Shown here: one piece after another, positions 26,485-34,704 of the stretch
How the letters are laid out: every line of letters starts with the position of its first letter
Position numbering within the stretch: the first letter of the stretch is position 1
Assembly: GCA_020445405.1 (NCBI GenBank)
Contig: JAGRGQ010000002.1
Span: 1 to 64,000 of the forward strand
DNA: 64,000 nucleotides
Source: Gammaproteobacteria bacterium
GTDB taxonomy: Bacteria; Pseudomonadota; Gammaproteobacteria; Chromatiales; Chromatiaceae
Reading direction: 5' to 3'
Notes under the pieces: generated by a model
The model's input: the letters and a program-made list of their open reading frames with translations, nothing else
Database searches by the model: none
What the model was told of the DNA's origin: nothing
Program-made: the position numbers and the translations under genes

Positions 26485-28017
26485 ATGAACGCGAATTTGT
26501 ATACGCTTTTCCAAAGTCGGTTTCCGTTTGATTACGAAGCCTGCTGCTTCGAGAATGCGGATGGCGTACAAACCAGTTACGCGGCGGTGGATCGCGACAG
26601 CGGACGTATGGCCGGAATTTTGCGGGCTGTCGGCGTCGAACCTGGTGACCGCGTACTGGTACAGGTGGAAAAATCGGTGGAGGCGGCGCTGCTCTATCTG
26701 GCGTGTCTGCGCGTGGGAGCGGTCTATCTGCCGCTCAATACCGCTTACACCGAACACGAAGTGGCATATTTTTTTGAAGATGCCGAACCGAAGCTGGTGG
26801 TCTGCTCTCCCGGGAATCACGCCGGCATGAAGGCCATGATGGACGACCGTTTCGCAGCACGGCTGCTTACGCTGGGTGGTGATGGCAGCGGTTCGCTGAT
26901 GGATGCTTTTGCGCATACCGCAGTGGATGATCGGATTGCCGAACGCGCAGGTGACGATCTGGCGGCGATCCTCTATACATCGGGAACCACGGGCCGCTCC
27001 AAGGGTGCGATGCTGAGTCATGAAAACCTGGCGAGCAATGCGTTGGCGCTGCACGAGATCTGGGGCTGGTGTGCGGGGGACGTACTGATTCATGCACTGC
27101 CGATTTTTCATGTCCACGGCTTGTTCGTGGCAATTCACTGTGCGCTGCTCAACGCATCACCCATGCTCTTCCTGCCAAGATTCGACGCCGATGCGATACT
27201 GGAAAGGATTCCGCGGGCATCGGTGCTCATGGGGGTGCCAACCTTCTATACGCGCTTACTGGAGCGACCCGAACTCTCACCCTCGCTGTGTGCCGGCATG
27301 CGCCTGTTCATCTCGGGTTCGGCCCCCCTGCTCGAGGAGACTTTTACCGCATTCGAACAGCGCACCGGGATGCGCATTCTGGAGCGCTACGGTATGACCG
27401 AGGCCGGTATGATCACCTCCAATCCGCTGCACGGCGAACGTATCCCGGGCAGCGTGGGTTACTTCCTGCCCGGGGTCTCCGGGCGGGTGGCCGACGACCA
27501 GGGGCGGGAAGTGCCGCGCGGGACTCCGGGTGTCCTGGAGATCACCGGTCCCAATGTCTTTAAAGGCTACTGGCGTATGCCCGATAAGACCGCCTCGGAG
27601 TTTCGTCCGGACGGCCATTTCATTACCGGCGATATTGCCACGATGGCGGAGGACGGGCGCATCGCGATCGTCGGGCGGGCCAAGGACCTGATCATCTCGG
27701 GCGGCTTCAATATCTACCCGAAAGAGGTCGAATTGGTGATCGACGATATCGAGGGCGTGAAGGAGTCGGCGGTGGTGGGTGTGCCGCACCCGGACTTCGG
27801 CGAGGCGGTGGTGGCGGCAGTGGTCGCGACCGGGGGTCGACAGCTTGGTGAAGCCGACGTTATTGCGCTGCTGGCGGACAGGCTGGCAAAATTCAAGCAG
27901 CCCAAACGAGTCTTTTTCCTGCCTGAACTGCCGCGCAACACGATGGGCAAGGTGCAGAAAAACCAGTTGCGCGAAATGTACAGCGACATCTTTGATCACC
28001 AGACGCCGGGCGGGTAA
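26485..28017 (+). CDS. matB: Malonate-CoA ligase (malonyl-CoA synthetase)
   Basis: 510 residues of the ANL superfamily. P-loop-like LYTSGTTGRSKGAMLSH, core ERYGMTEAGM, and the hinge with C-terminal Lys in LPRNTMGKVQK are intact. It is close to MatB in overall layout (opening MNANLYTLFQSRF, VEKSVEAALLYLACLRVGAVYLPLN). It activates malonate, and often methylmalonate, to the CoA thioester with ATP. CAGGAG precedes the start. With TRAP DctPQM and the MatR-like regulator it completes import and activation of malonate. No malonyl-CoA decarboxylase gene (matA) is seen in the window. Confidence 0.92.
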   Translation: MNANLYTLFQSRFPFDYEACCFENADGVQTSYAAVDRDSGRMAGILRAVGVEPGDRVLVQVEKSVEAALLYLACLRVGAVYLPLNTAYTEHEVAYFFEDAEPKLVVCSPGNHAGMKAMMDDRFAARLLTLGGDGSGSLMDAFAHTAVDDRIAERAGDDLAAILYTSGTTGRSKGAMLSHENLASNALALHEIWGWCAGDVLIHALPIFHVHGLFVAIHCALLNASPMLFLPRFDADAILERIPRASVLMGVPTFYTRLLERPELSPSLCAGMRLFISGSAPLLEETFTAFEQRTGMRILERYGMTEAGMITSNPLHGERIPGSVGYFLPGVSGRVADDQGREVPRGTPGVLEITGPNVFKGYWRMPDKTASEFRPDGHFITGDIATMAEDGRIAIVGRAKDLIISGGFNIYPKEVELVIDDIEGVKESAVVGVPHPDFGEAVVAAVVATGGRQLGEADVIALLADRLAKFKQPKRVFFLPELPRNTMGKVQKNQLREMYSDIFDHQTPGG

Positions 28018-28064
28018 TCCCTTTCTCCCGGTTTCCGTCACATCGCCGGGACAAACCCGCCGGT

Positions 28065-28964
28065 TCAGGGATTGCCCGGTACTTCCGGCAGCGCAGTGCC
28101 CTTGGGTACGGTAAATATCCCATCCGGTTGTGTCCGGGTGAGCGGCAGTATCAGCGGCGCCCGTCCCGTGTGATGGCCCAATGGGATCAACCTGAGAACA
28201 ACATCCAGGTAGCCATCTCCGTTCACATCGGCGTGATCCACGGAGATCACGCGGAACCCCGGCGCGGATTCGTCTGGTTCGCAATGCAGGCCGTCTTTAT
28301 CCTGCACGATCCGTCCCCGAAAAATACCGTCTTTTATCCGGCAGGGAGCGACGTCCAGTTCGGATGTCTCCGGCCCCCTGTCCACAAATGGCAGAAAGCG
28401 GGAAGGATCGGGAATGCCTGGAGGAAAAGGTTCGCAGCCCGGAACATTGGCAGGATCCACCACATTGGCGCATCTCGCCCCCATGGGTATGTCGCGCAGA
28501 TAGGCATTCATGAAATCGTAGTTGCTGACATAATCCACCACCGTTTTCTGCGGAAACCGATGCAGGAAACCGTAATATTGGCAGTCCCGCCACACTTTCC
28601 ACCACATCCGCTGTTCAATTCTCGTTCCCCACTGGGACGCACCAGAGGTGAAGGCCGATACCACCTCTTCGCAGGCCTCGGGAACATTGAACAAACGCTT
28701 CTCCGAGCGCTTGACCGGTAGCGTGACCTGATAGCCGGACACTTTTTTTCCGCTGTAGGGTTCAGCAAAAGAGAGCGGCGTATGATTGGCCATGCCGTCG
28801 CCGGAAAACGCCAGCGTCATTATCGACAGCGAGATCTGGGGCACGCGTTTTAGCGCTGATCGCACCGCTGCACAGTCTACAAGCGACCGTGCCATGGTCT
28901 TCAGATCGTTGCACGGTGACTCCCTGTTCCGGCTTGAAATCGAGAGCCGTTCAGCATACCTCAT
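28065..28964 (-). CDS. Uncharacterised protein coupled to the RND-CNB gene
   Basis: 299 residues; not recognised as a family. The start at 28964 lies inside the last codons of the RND gene (ATGAGGTATGCTGA carries both) behind GAGGAGGAAACCG, so the two are translationally coupled. Visible elements: an N-terminal helical part, a central aromatic region (RMWWKVWRDCQYYGFLHRFP), a Pro-rich segment with two Cys (VPGCEPFPPGIP), and near the end DHADVNGDGYLDVVLRL, which fits a Ca2+-binding FG-GAP/EF-like loop. No signal peptide is obvious, although a hydrophobic stretch SLSIMTLAFSG lies near residue 45-55. Probably a partner of the exporter; function unknown. Confidence 0.65.
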   Translation of the reverse strand: MRYAERLSISSRNRESPCNDLKTMARSLVDCAAVRSALKRVPQISLSIMTLAFSGDGMANHTPLSFAEPYSGKKVSGYQVTLPVKRSEKRLFNVPEACEEVVSAFTSGASQWGTRIEQRMWWKVWRDCQYYGFLHRFPQKTVVDYVSNYDFMNAYLRDIPMGARCANVVDPANVPGCEPFPPGIPDPSRFLPFVDRGPETSELDVAPCRIKDGIFRGRIVQDKDGLHCEPDESAPGFRVISVDHADVNGDGYLDVVLRLIPLGHHTGRAPLILPLTRTQPDGIFTVPKGTALPEVPGNP

Positions 28965-31710
28965 CGGTTTCCTCCTCTTCCGGATCGGCTGTTTCCCCCT
29001 CTTCATGCAATCTGGCAATGAATCTTACCCAACGTTTGCTGACGTCGACAGCGAGATTCAGAAAGAGCCTGGATGCGATGAATGGATGCAGCGTGGTTGT
29101 ACTTTTTATGGACTCCCTTGTCAAAACCAGGACGCTGGTCGGTGTCACTGCCACGGCATTGGCGCGGCGGTGTTCCCTGGCGAGCATGGCCACATCGCCA
29201 AACAGCTCTCCTGCGCTGAATCGATCAACCAGCAGCGCTTTTTTCGATTTGCCGGATATGGGCACACTGACTTCAACCAGACCCTTCATGACCAGAAAAA
29301 GTGCTTCGCTCTCGTCGTCTTTTTTGAACACCAGTTCACCCGGAGCGAACTCCAGGACCATGCTTGAAAGTATGAATCGTCGGATCTGCCAGGGCCGCAT
29401 GCCCTGAAATAACTGGCTTCTCGGGATAATCTGATGGCGCAATGTCGATGACATCAGATCCCAAAGCGTCACCAGGCGCAGAGAGGAGATTGCCAGCGGT
29501 GTAATCACGAAATCGGCGACGAGGGCGGTCCCGATAACCAGCGCACTCAGCATCCCGAATTGCGCCAGAGGTTCGAAATCCGACTGGGCGAATACAAGAA
29601 AACCGGCTATCAGTGCGATAGAGGTGGATATTACCGGCAATGCCTCTTCGTAGATGGTTGTATACATCGCACCGGATTGACTTTTTGACACTCTGATTTC
29701 CTGATTGTAGCGAAGCATGAAATGCATGGTGTCGTCCACTGCAATGCCGATAGCGATAGCCGCCGCCATGGCAGTGCCGATGTTCAGCGGGATATCGGCA
29801 TACCCCATCACGCCGAATAGTACGATAACGGGAAAGATATTCGGCAGGGAAGCCAGCAGACCCACTCTCAGGTCCATGAAGATCAGCGAGATTATGATCA
29901 CGAAGAATATCAGCAACAGCAGGATCGACTGCAGTTGTCCATCGATCATGGCTCGTGTCGCCGATAGCGCAAGTACGGAATTCCCGGTGATTTTTGCCTT
30001 CAGTCCGGGGTCCAGACCGGAATCGATAAACGCTTTCAGGTCGTCCATGTACGCCTTTAACTTGCGCGTCGATGAGATATCGTGGCGCACGAGAATGCGG
30101 GCACTGCTGTAATCCTTGGACACATAAGCACGCACAAGATCATAGTTCAGAAAAATCATCAACTCGTCGACGATCTCGTCTGAATACGGCATCTCCGGGT
30201 GTTCGAATTCCTGAAAAGCGCCGTTTAACAGCGCCAGATAGTCCACGAACGAGGTCGTCGATCTGGATAACCCGGTCTTGCTGATATAATTCTGAATTTT
30301 TCTGAGCTCCTCCAGATAGCGTACTTTCAGAAAAGTATCCTCTATGCCCGAGTCGAGAATGATGGAGAATGACTCCAGCCCGGCAAGATTTTCATTCGCC
30401 GTCTCCAGCTGCGCGCGCACCTTTGAGTCGACACTCAGACTGTCGATCGCGTGATGGTTGACATGAATACCGGGAAAGCCGGTAGCTGCAGCCAGTGCAC
30501 AGAGCCCGAACAGCGCGAACACCTTCCATCGGTTTCGCTCCAGCCAGTCCCAGTATCCCGTCACCAGCGCAAGGTTACGCTTTCTGAAAAGTTGTGACTT
30601 CCCATCCAGTTGCCATTGTCCGGTGAGCGCAAGCAGCGCCGGAATCAGGGAGATGGTTATGATAAAATTGAGCAACAGTCCGGTCGAAGCCAGAAAACCG
30701 AACTGCCACAGCGCCTCTATCCCGCTGAAGCCGACGCTGAGAAATCCAACGTAGGTGGTGATAAAGGTCAGTAAAACGGTACGCCCCATTTTGCGCGACA
30801 TAAGGCGCAGTGCCTGCTGCGTTTCGAGACCGGCTTTCTGGCCATGGCGAAAGGCCGACAACAGATGAATATCCTCTGTTGATCCGACGATGATCAGCAG
30901 TATCGGTACCGTCGATGTTATCAGATTAAGCGGGATATCCAGCAGACCCATCAGGCCCAACGTCCAGAGAATGCTGATTCCCGACGTAAGGATCGGCGAG
31001 AGAATGTCTATCAACTGGCGCAGCAGCAGGAACAGCGAGATCAGCAGCGCGGCCACGGCCCACGGGAACAGATCCACCTGCTCCTGACGCATTTTTTCTG
31101 TAATTTCCGTGCGAACATATGGCGATCCGATAGCGAAAGCATCGGTGAACTGGCTTTTCAGCGGCAGTACAAGCCGGTCGAGCTGGGTCGTAATGGCCAG
31201 GTCGTCGCCGCTTTGTTCATTCAGCATGACGGCAACCACCATGACGCCGGCGTCGGCGGAGAGCAGAACTTGCTTGACAAACGGGTTGTCAAGGGCTTTG
31301 TCGAGTATCTGGCGAGCCTCTTGATCCGATGCGGGAGGTTTTGCCAGGTAGGGTTCCTTATTGAGGAAGCCATCAACCGTTTTCAAATACGGCACCGTAA
31401 ACAGGCTCTCCGTCTTTTTGACAAAGGGCAGTGCCTCAACCTCTTTTATGAACTGCTCTGTTGCCGCCAGTTTTTCCTTTGTCAGCAGCTTTGTATCCTG
31501 CAGTAACACCAGGACGATATCATCATCTCCAAAACGGCTTTGCATCTCCTCGAAAATTTTCCGTTCCGGATCATTCATGACCAGCAGCTCTTCAGCTGAA
31601 ATCTGTATCCGGACATTTCCAATCTGGAACGCGGACAACAAAGAGACGCCAACGAGAACTAAAATCACCCACCAGGGATGGGAAGAGAATATCCGTACAA
31701 GTTTCTGCAT
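28951..31710 (-). CDS. RND/MMPL-type exporter with a C-terminal cyclic-nucleotide-binding domain
   Basis: 919 residues. Two repeats of the MMPL/RND plan are seen: helix 1 (WWVILVLVGVSLLSAFQI), a periplasmic loop, then a helix bundle with LITSTVPILLIIVGSTEDIHLL; and the second half with PLNIGTAMAAAIAIGIAVDDTMHF, the proton-relay Asp pair. After the last membrane helices (about 755) a cNMP-binding/Crp-like beta-roll follows (about 770-885: FAPGELVFKKDDESEALFLVMKGLVEVSV, FSAGELFGDVAMLA). Such exporters are usually about 770-800 residues without this domain. The phosphate-binding motif reads GELFGDVAMLAREHRRANAVA, with Arg positions partly conserved. Substrate unknown; hopanoid- or sterol-type lipids are handled by relatives. 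Confidence 0.88.
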   Translation of the reverse strand: MQKLVRIFSSHPWWVILVLVGVSLLSAFQIGNVRIQISAEELLVMNDPERKIFEEMQSRFGDDDIVLVLLQDTKLLTKEKLAATEQFIKEVEALPFVKKTESLFTVPYLKTVDGFLNKEPYLAKPPASDQEARQILDKALDNPFVKQVLLSADAGVMVVAVMLNEQSGDDLAITTQLDRLVLPLKSQFTDAFAIGSPYVRTEITEKMRQEQVDLFPWAVAALLISLFLLLRQLIDILSPILTSGISILWTLGLMGLLDIPLNLITSTVPILLIIVGSTEDIHLLSAFRHGQKAGLETQQALRLMSRKMGRTVLLTFITTYVGFLSVGFSGIEALWQFGFLASTGLLLNFIITISLIPALLALTGQWQLDGKSQLFRKRNLALVTGYWDWLERNRWKVFALFGLCALAAATGFPGIHVNHHAIDSLSVDSKVRAQLETANENLAGLESFSIILDSGIEDTFLKVRYLEELRKIQNYISKTGLSRSTTSFVDYLALLNGAFQEFEHPEMPYSDEIVDELMIFLNYDLVRAYVSKDYSSARILVRHDISSTRKLKAYMDDLKAFIDSGLDPGLKAKITGNSVLALSATRAMIDGQLQSILLLLIFFVIIISLIFMDLRVGLLASLPNIFPVIVLFGVMGYADIPLNIGTAMAAAIAIGIAVDDTMHFMLRYNQEIRVSKSQSGAMYTTIYEEALPVISTSIALIAGFLVFAQSDFEPLAQFGMLSALVIGTALVADFVITPLAISSLRLVTLWDLMSSTLRHQIIPRSQLFQGMRPWQIRRFILSSMVLEFAPGELVFKKDDESEALFLVMKGLVEVSVPISGKSKKALLVDRFSAGELFGDVAMLAREHRRANAVAVTPTSVLVLTRESIKSTTTLHPFIASRLFLNLAVDVSKRWVRFIARLHEEGETADPEEEETDEVC

Positions 31711-31836
31711 CAATTCAGAATATCATGAATTAAAAATATTGCGACGGATAACATGCGCCAGCTCAGGTGGGTATCCAATCCGGGCGGCGCCGCATGCACC
31801 GATACCTCGATCCACCGGTGGAACAGCGACCGCTGG

Positions 31837-32030
31837 CGCAGCCGATGCTACAGCAGCGGGCCGCAATAGAGCCAGGAGCCGAAATCGCCCGCTCCCCAAC
31901 GGGTTGCGTCCGAAATGCATCCCTGCCGCGCGGCGCCGCCTGCGCGTGCATTCTGTACTGCGCAGCGCGCCCGGCAGCTGCGCTTTTCGCGCGCCAACGC
32001 GCTTCGCGGGGGATTATCAGACAGGTGCTA
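31837..32030 (-). repeat. Dispersed repeat family 2, near full-length copy (194 bp)
   Basis: On the minus strand it begins with TAGCACCTGTCTGATAATCC, whose TAG is the stop codon of the DUF1285 gene, and ends with a segment whose plus-strand form is GCAGCCGATGC. It aligns over its length with 36489-36683. It contains G+C-rich self-complementary stretches. Confidence 0.65.
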
Positions 32031-32585
32031 CTCATCGATGCTTCCCAGTTCGAATTCCTCGCCCAGACTCGTAATGCTCAGGTAAGCGCCGCCTGCGCGC
32101 TCACTTTCCTGCGCAAGATTGACCAGGTGGTAAAAAGCACTGCGGCTGATCAATGCGTCCAGGCCTTCCCGCAAGCGAACATAGGGCCTGGGTTCTCCGG
32201 TCTCCGCGTCGATAGCGATACGGATCGGATGTTCATGATCGACGACGATCCGTTCACCGATGTTTGTTGTAAACACGATCGCCTGTTGTCCGTTATCCCC
32301 GATCCGCTCGACCAGGGTGGCAACAAACGGCGCATCATCCACCTGGATGCGCAGCTTTTCGGCGGGGGTGACCAGGAAGTACTCATCCCGTTCACGGCGC
32401 AATATGCCGGCAAACAGTTTAACCAGAGAATCGCGCCTGAACCGGCGTCCCTGATGAAACCAACTGCCGTCGGCAGTGATACGGATATCGATATCGCCCC
32501 GGTGATGGGGATTCCAGTCACGCCGGATGGCCTGGGCAGCTTCACTGGATCTGATAGCGGCGAGAATTTGATCGAGTTCAGACAT
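32028..32585 (-). CDS. DUF1285 protein
   Basis: 185 residues, soluble. Blocks typical of DUF1285 are visible: an opening IRRDWNPHHRGDIDIRITADG with SWFHQGRRFRRDSLVKLFAGIL, FLVTPAEKLRIQVDDAPFVA, and IDAETGEPRPYVRLREGLDALISR. The family has a published fold but no settled function. It is the only gene between the RND exporter and the carboxylase pair, on the same strand. Its TAG stop is contributed by a dispersed repeat. Confidence 0.85.
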   Translation of the reverse strand: MSELDQILAAIRSSEAAQAIRRDWNPHHRGDIDIRITADGSWFHQGRRFRRDSLVKLFAGILRRERDEYFLVTPAEKLRIQVDDAPFVATLVERIGDNGQQAIVFTTNIGERIVVDHEHPIRIAIDAETGEPRPYVRLREGLDALISRSAFYHLVNLAQESERAGGAYLSITSLGEEFELGSIDE

Positions 32586-32670
32586 GGACCGTGCGAATTG
32601 ATGCCCAACCCGGTGCCCCCGCTCGATGCAGACCCGGGTATTGCATTGAATTTTCGCGCTGTAGCACGGT

Positions 32671-34695
32671 CTAACCGCTGCCGGAGGGCAGTTCGAACTC
32701 CAGCAGCGGTTCGCCTGTCTCGACCGTTTGCCCGGCGCTCACAGAGACACTCCTGACGAGCCCTTCCAGCGGTGAGGCAACGGCGCTCTCCATCTTCATC
32801 GACTCGATTCGCAGGAGTTCCTGTCCGAGGCGCACATAGCTTCCCGCGTCGACATTCACCGCCACCACCAGCCCGGGCATGGGGCAACGCAGAAAATGCT
32901 CCTCCACCTCTTCCTTGAGCCGAGGCATATGCACCGCAAGCTCCCATTCGCGCGGGGAGTAAATCTCAAAATTACGCACGACACCGCAGTATGCGGCCTG
33001 TATGTGATGTTCCTGGTGGCGCGCTCTGAACATATGATAGCGGCCATCAATCTCGAGCTTCAGTCGGCGACGGTAGAACTCGAATGGCGGCGTTTTCACC
33101 CGATAAACGGCATCGTCCACCGCAATGTTCCATTGCTGCGGTTCTCCGGTGCCCTCAACCCGGGTGTGAAAGATACCGTCAGAGACCTGTACGACGTAGT
33201 CATAGTGTGCGCGCACGGCCGGCTTTTTACCCACCTGGGGCATCATGGGCTGCAGCGAGTCGTGCACCAGTCGCTGGCGGAAATGGTAGATCGTCGTGGC
33301 GGCGATGACCATATAGTGGAGGTGTTCCGGTAACGGCGGCTCCCTGGGAGTACCGCCGTCGAAGTGCTCCTCGATAAAGCGTGTCGACAGGACACCGGCG
33401 GCAAAGGCGGGATGCGTGATGATGGCATTGGCAAAGTCGATGTTGGTGGTAATGCCGGCAACGTGGTAGCTGTTCAATGCCCGGATCAGCGTCTCCCTGG
33501 CCTGTTCGCGGTTTTCACCGTAGCCGATAACCTTTGCCAGCAGTGAGTCGTAGTGGATGTTGATGACACTGCCGGCAGCCACGCCGTCGTCCACGCGGAT
33601 GTTGTGACCCTGCGGCGGGGCGTAGCGGGTAATCATGCCGGTGGTTGGAAAAAAATCGCGGGACGGATCCTCGGCACAGATCCGCGCCTCAATGGCCCAG
33701 CCTCGCGGTTGCAGCGCCTGCTGCTGCAGCGCCAGCGCCTCGCCGGTTGCCACGCGCAACTGAAGCTCCACCAGATCGACCCCGAACACCCACTCCGTGA
33801 CTGTGTGTTCGACCTGCAGCCGTGTGTTCATTTCCAGGAAGTAGAAACTTCGATCTTCATCCAGGATAAACTCCACGGTGCCGGCGTTGGTGTATCCGGC
33901 CTCCCGGGACAGGGCGCAGGCAACCTGCCCCATCTGTTGACGCAACCCGTCATCAAGCGCCACTGAGGGGCACTCTTCAATGACCTTTTGATAACGGCGC
34001 TGCACCGAGCACTCCCGCTCGCCCAGAAACAATACCTTGCCGTGCTGGTCGGCAATGATCTGGATTTCGATGTGCCGTGGCCGCGCGATGTAACGCTCAA
34101 TGAAGATGCGGTCGTCGGAGAAACTTTTCCGCGTCTCGTCCTGGCAGGCCAGCAAGGCGCCGGGGAGTTCCTCCGCGTCATTCACAATGCGCATACCGCG
34201 GCCGCCGCCGCCGGCGGCCGGCTTCAGTAGCAGGGGAAAACCGATTTCCCGCGCAATGCGCCGCGCCTCATCCAGATCCGAGAGTGGTTCATGGTGTCCG
34301 GGAACCACGGGTACCCCGGAGCGGATAGCCAGCGCCTTGGAGGCCATCTTGTCCCCCAGCATGGCTATAGCCTCGGCCGAAGGCCCGATGAACACCATGC
34401 CCGCGTTCGCGGTCATACGCGCGAATTCCGCGTTTTCGGAGAGAAAGCCATAACCCGGATGGATCGCCTGACAGCCATGGCTCAATGCCGCTTCGATGAG
34501 TTTTTCTTTGACCAGATAGGATTGCGAAGCCGGCGCCGGACCGAGATATGCGGCTTCGTCCGCCTCGCGTACATGCGGTGACCGGAAATCCACATCCGAG
34601 TATACGGCTACCGTCTCCACACCCAGTTTCCGGCAGGTGCGGATTACCCGGCGTGCGATCTCCCCCCGGTTGGCAATCAGGATTTTGTCAAACAT
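32671..34695 (-). CDS. Biotin-dependent acyl-CoA carboxylase alpha subunit (biotin carboxylase plus BCCP)
   Basis: 674 residues. Biotin carboxylase domain (1-450) with ATP-grasp loop KPAAGGGGRGMRIV, FLEMNTRLQVEH and VEGITTN-like regions; a beta-rich BT linker (about 480-590); and a C-terminal biotinyl domain (600-670) with the biotin-accepting Lys in IESMKMES, an ESMKM variant of the usual EAMKM. It carboxylates biotin using ATP and bicarbonate. It is 9 bases downstream of the beta subunit, so one operon. The acyl substrate (acetyl-, propionyl- or methylcrotonyl-CoA) cannot be fixed by eye. The neighbouring malonate module suggests C3/C2 acyl-CoA metabolism. Confidence 0.93.
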   Translation of the reverse strand: MFDKILIANRGEIARRVIRTCRKLGVETVAVYSDVDFRSPHVREADEAAYLGPAPASQSYLVKEKLIEAALSHGCQAIHPGYGFLSENAEFARMTANAGMVFIGPSAEAIAMLGDKMASKALAIRSGVPVVPGHHEPLSDLDEARRIAREIGFPLLLKPAAGGGGRGMRIVNDAEELPGALLACQDETRKSFSDDRIFIERYIARPRHIEIQIIADQHGKVLFLGERECSVQRRYQKVIEECPSVALDDGLRQQMGQVACALSREAGYTNAGTVEFILDEDRSFYFLEMNTRLQVEHTVTEWVFGVDLVELQLRVATGEALALQQQALQPRGWAIEARICAEDPSRDFFPTTGMITRYAPPQGHNIRVDDGVAAGSVINIHYDSLLAKVIGYGENREQARETLIRALNSYHVAGITTNIDFANAIITHPAFAAGVLSTRFIEEHFDGGTPREPPLPEHLHYMVIAATTIYHFRQRLVHDSLQPMMPQVGKKPAVRAHYDYVVQVSDGIFHTRVEGTGEPQQWNIAVDDAVYRVKTPPFEFYRRRLKLEIDGRYHMFRARHQEHHIQAAYCGVVRNFEIYSPREWELAVHMPRLKEEVEEHFLRCPMPGLVVAVNVDAGSYVRLGQELLRIESMKMESAVASPLEGLVRSVSVSAGQTVETGEPLLEFELPSGSG

Positions 34696-34704
34696 GATGG
34701 CACC

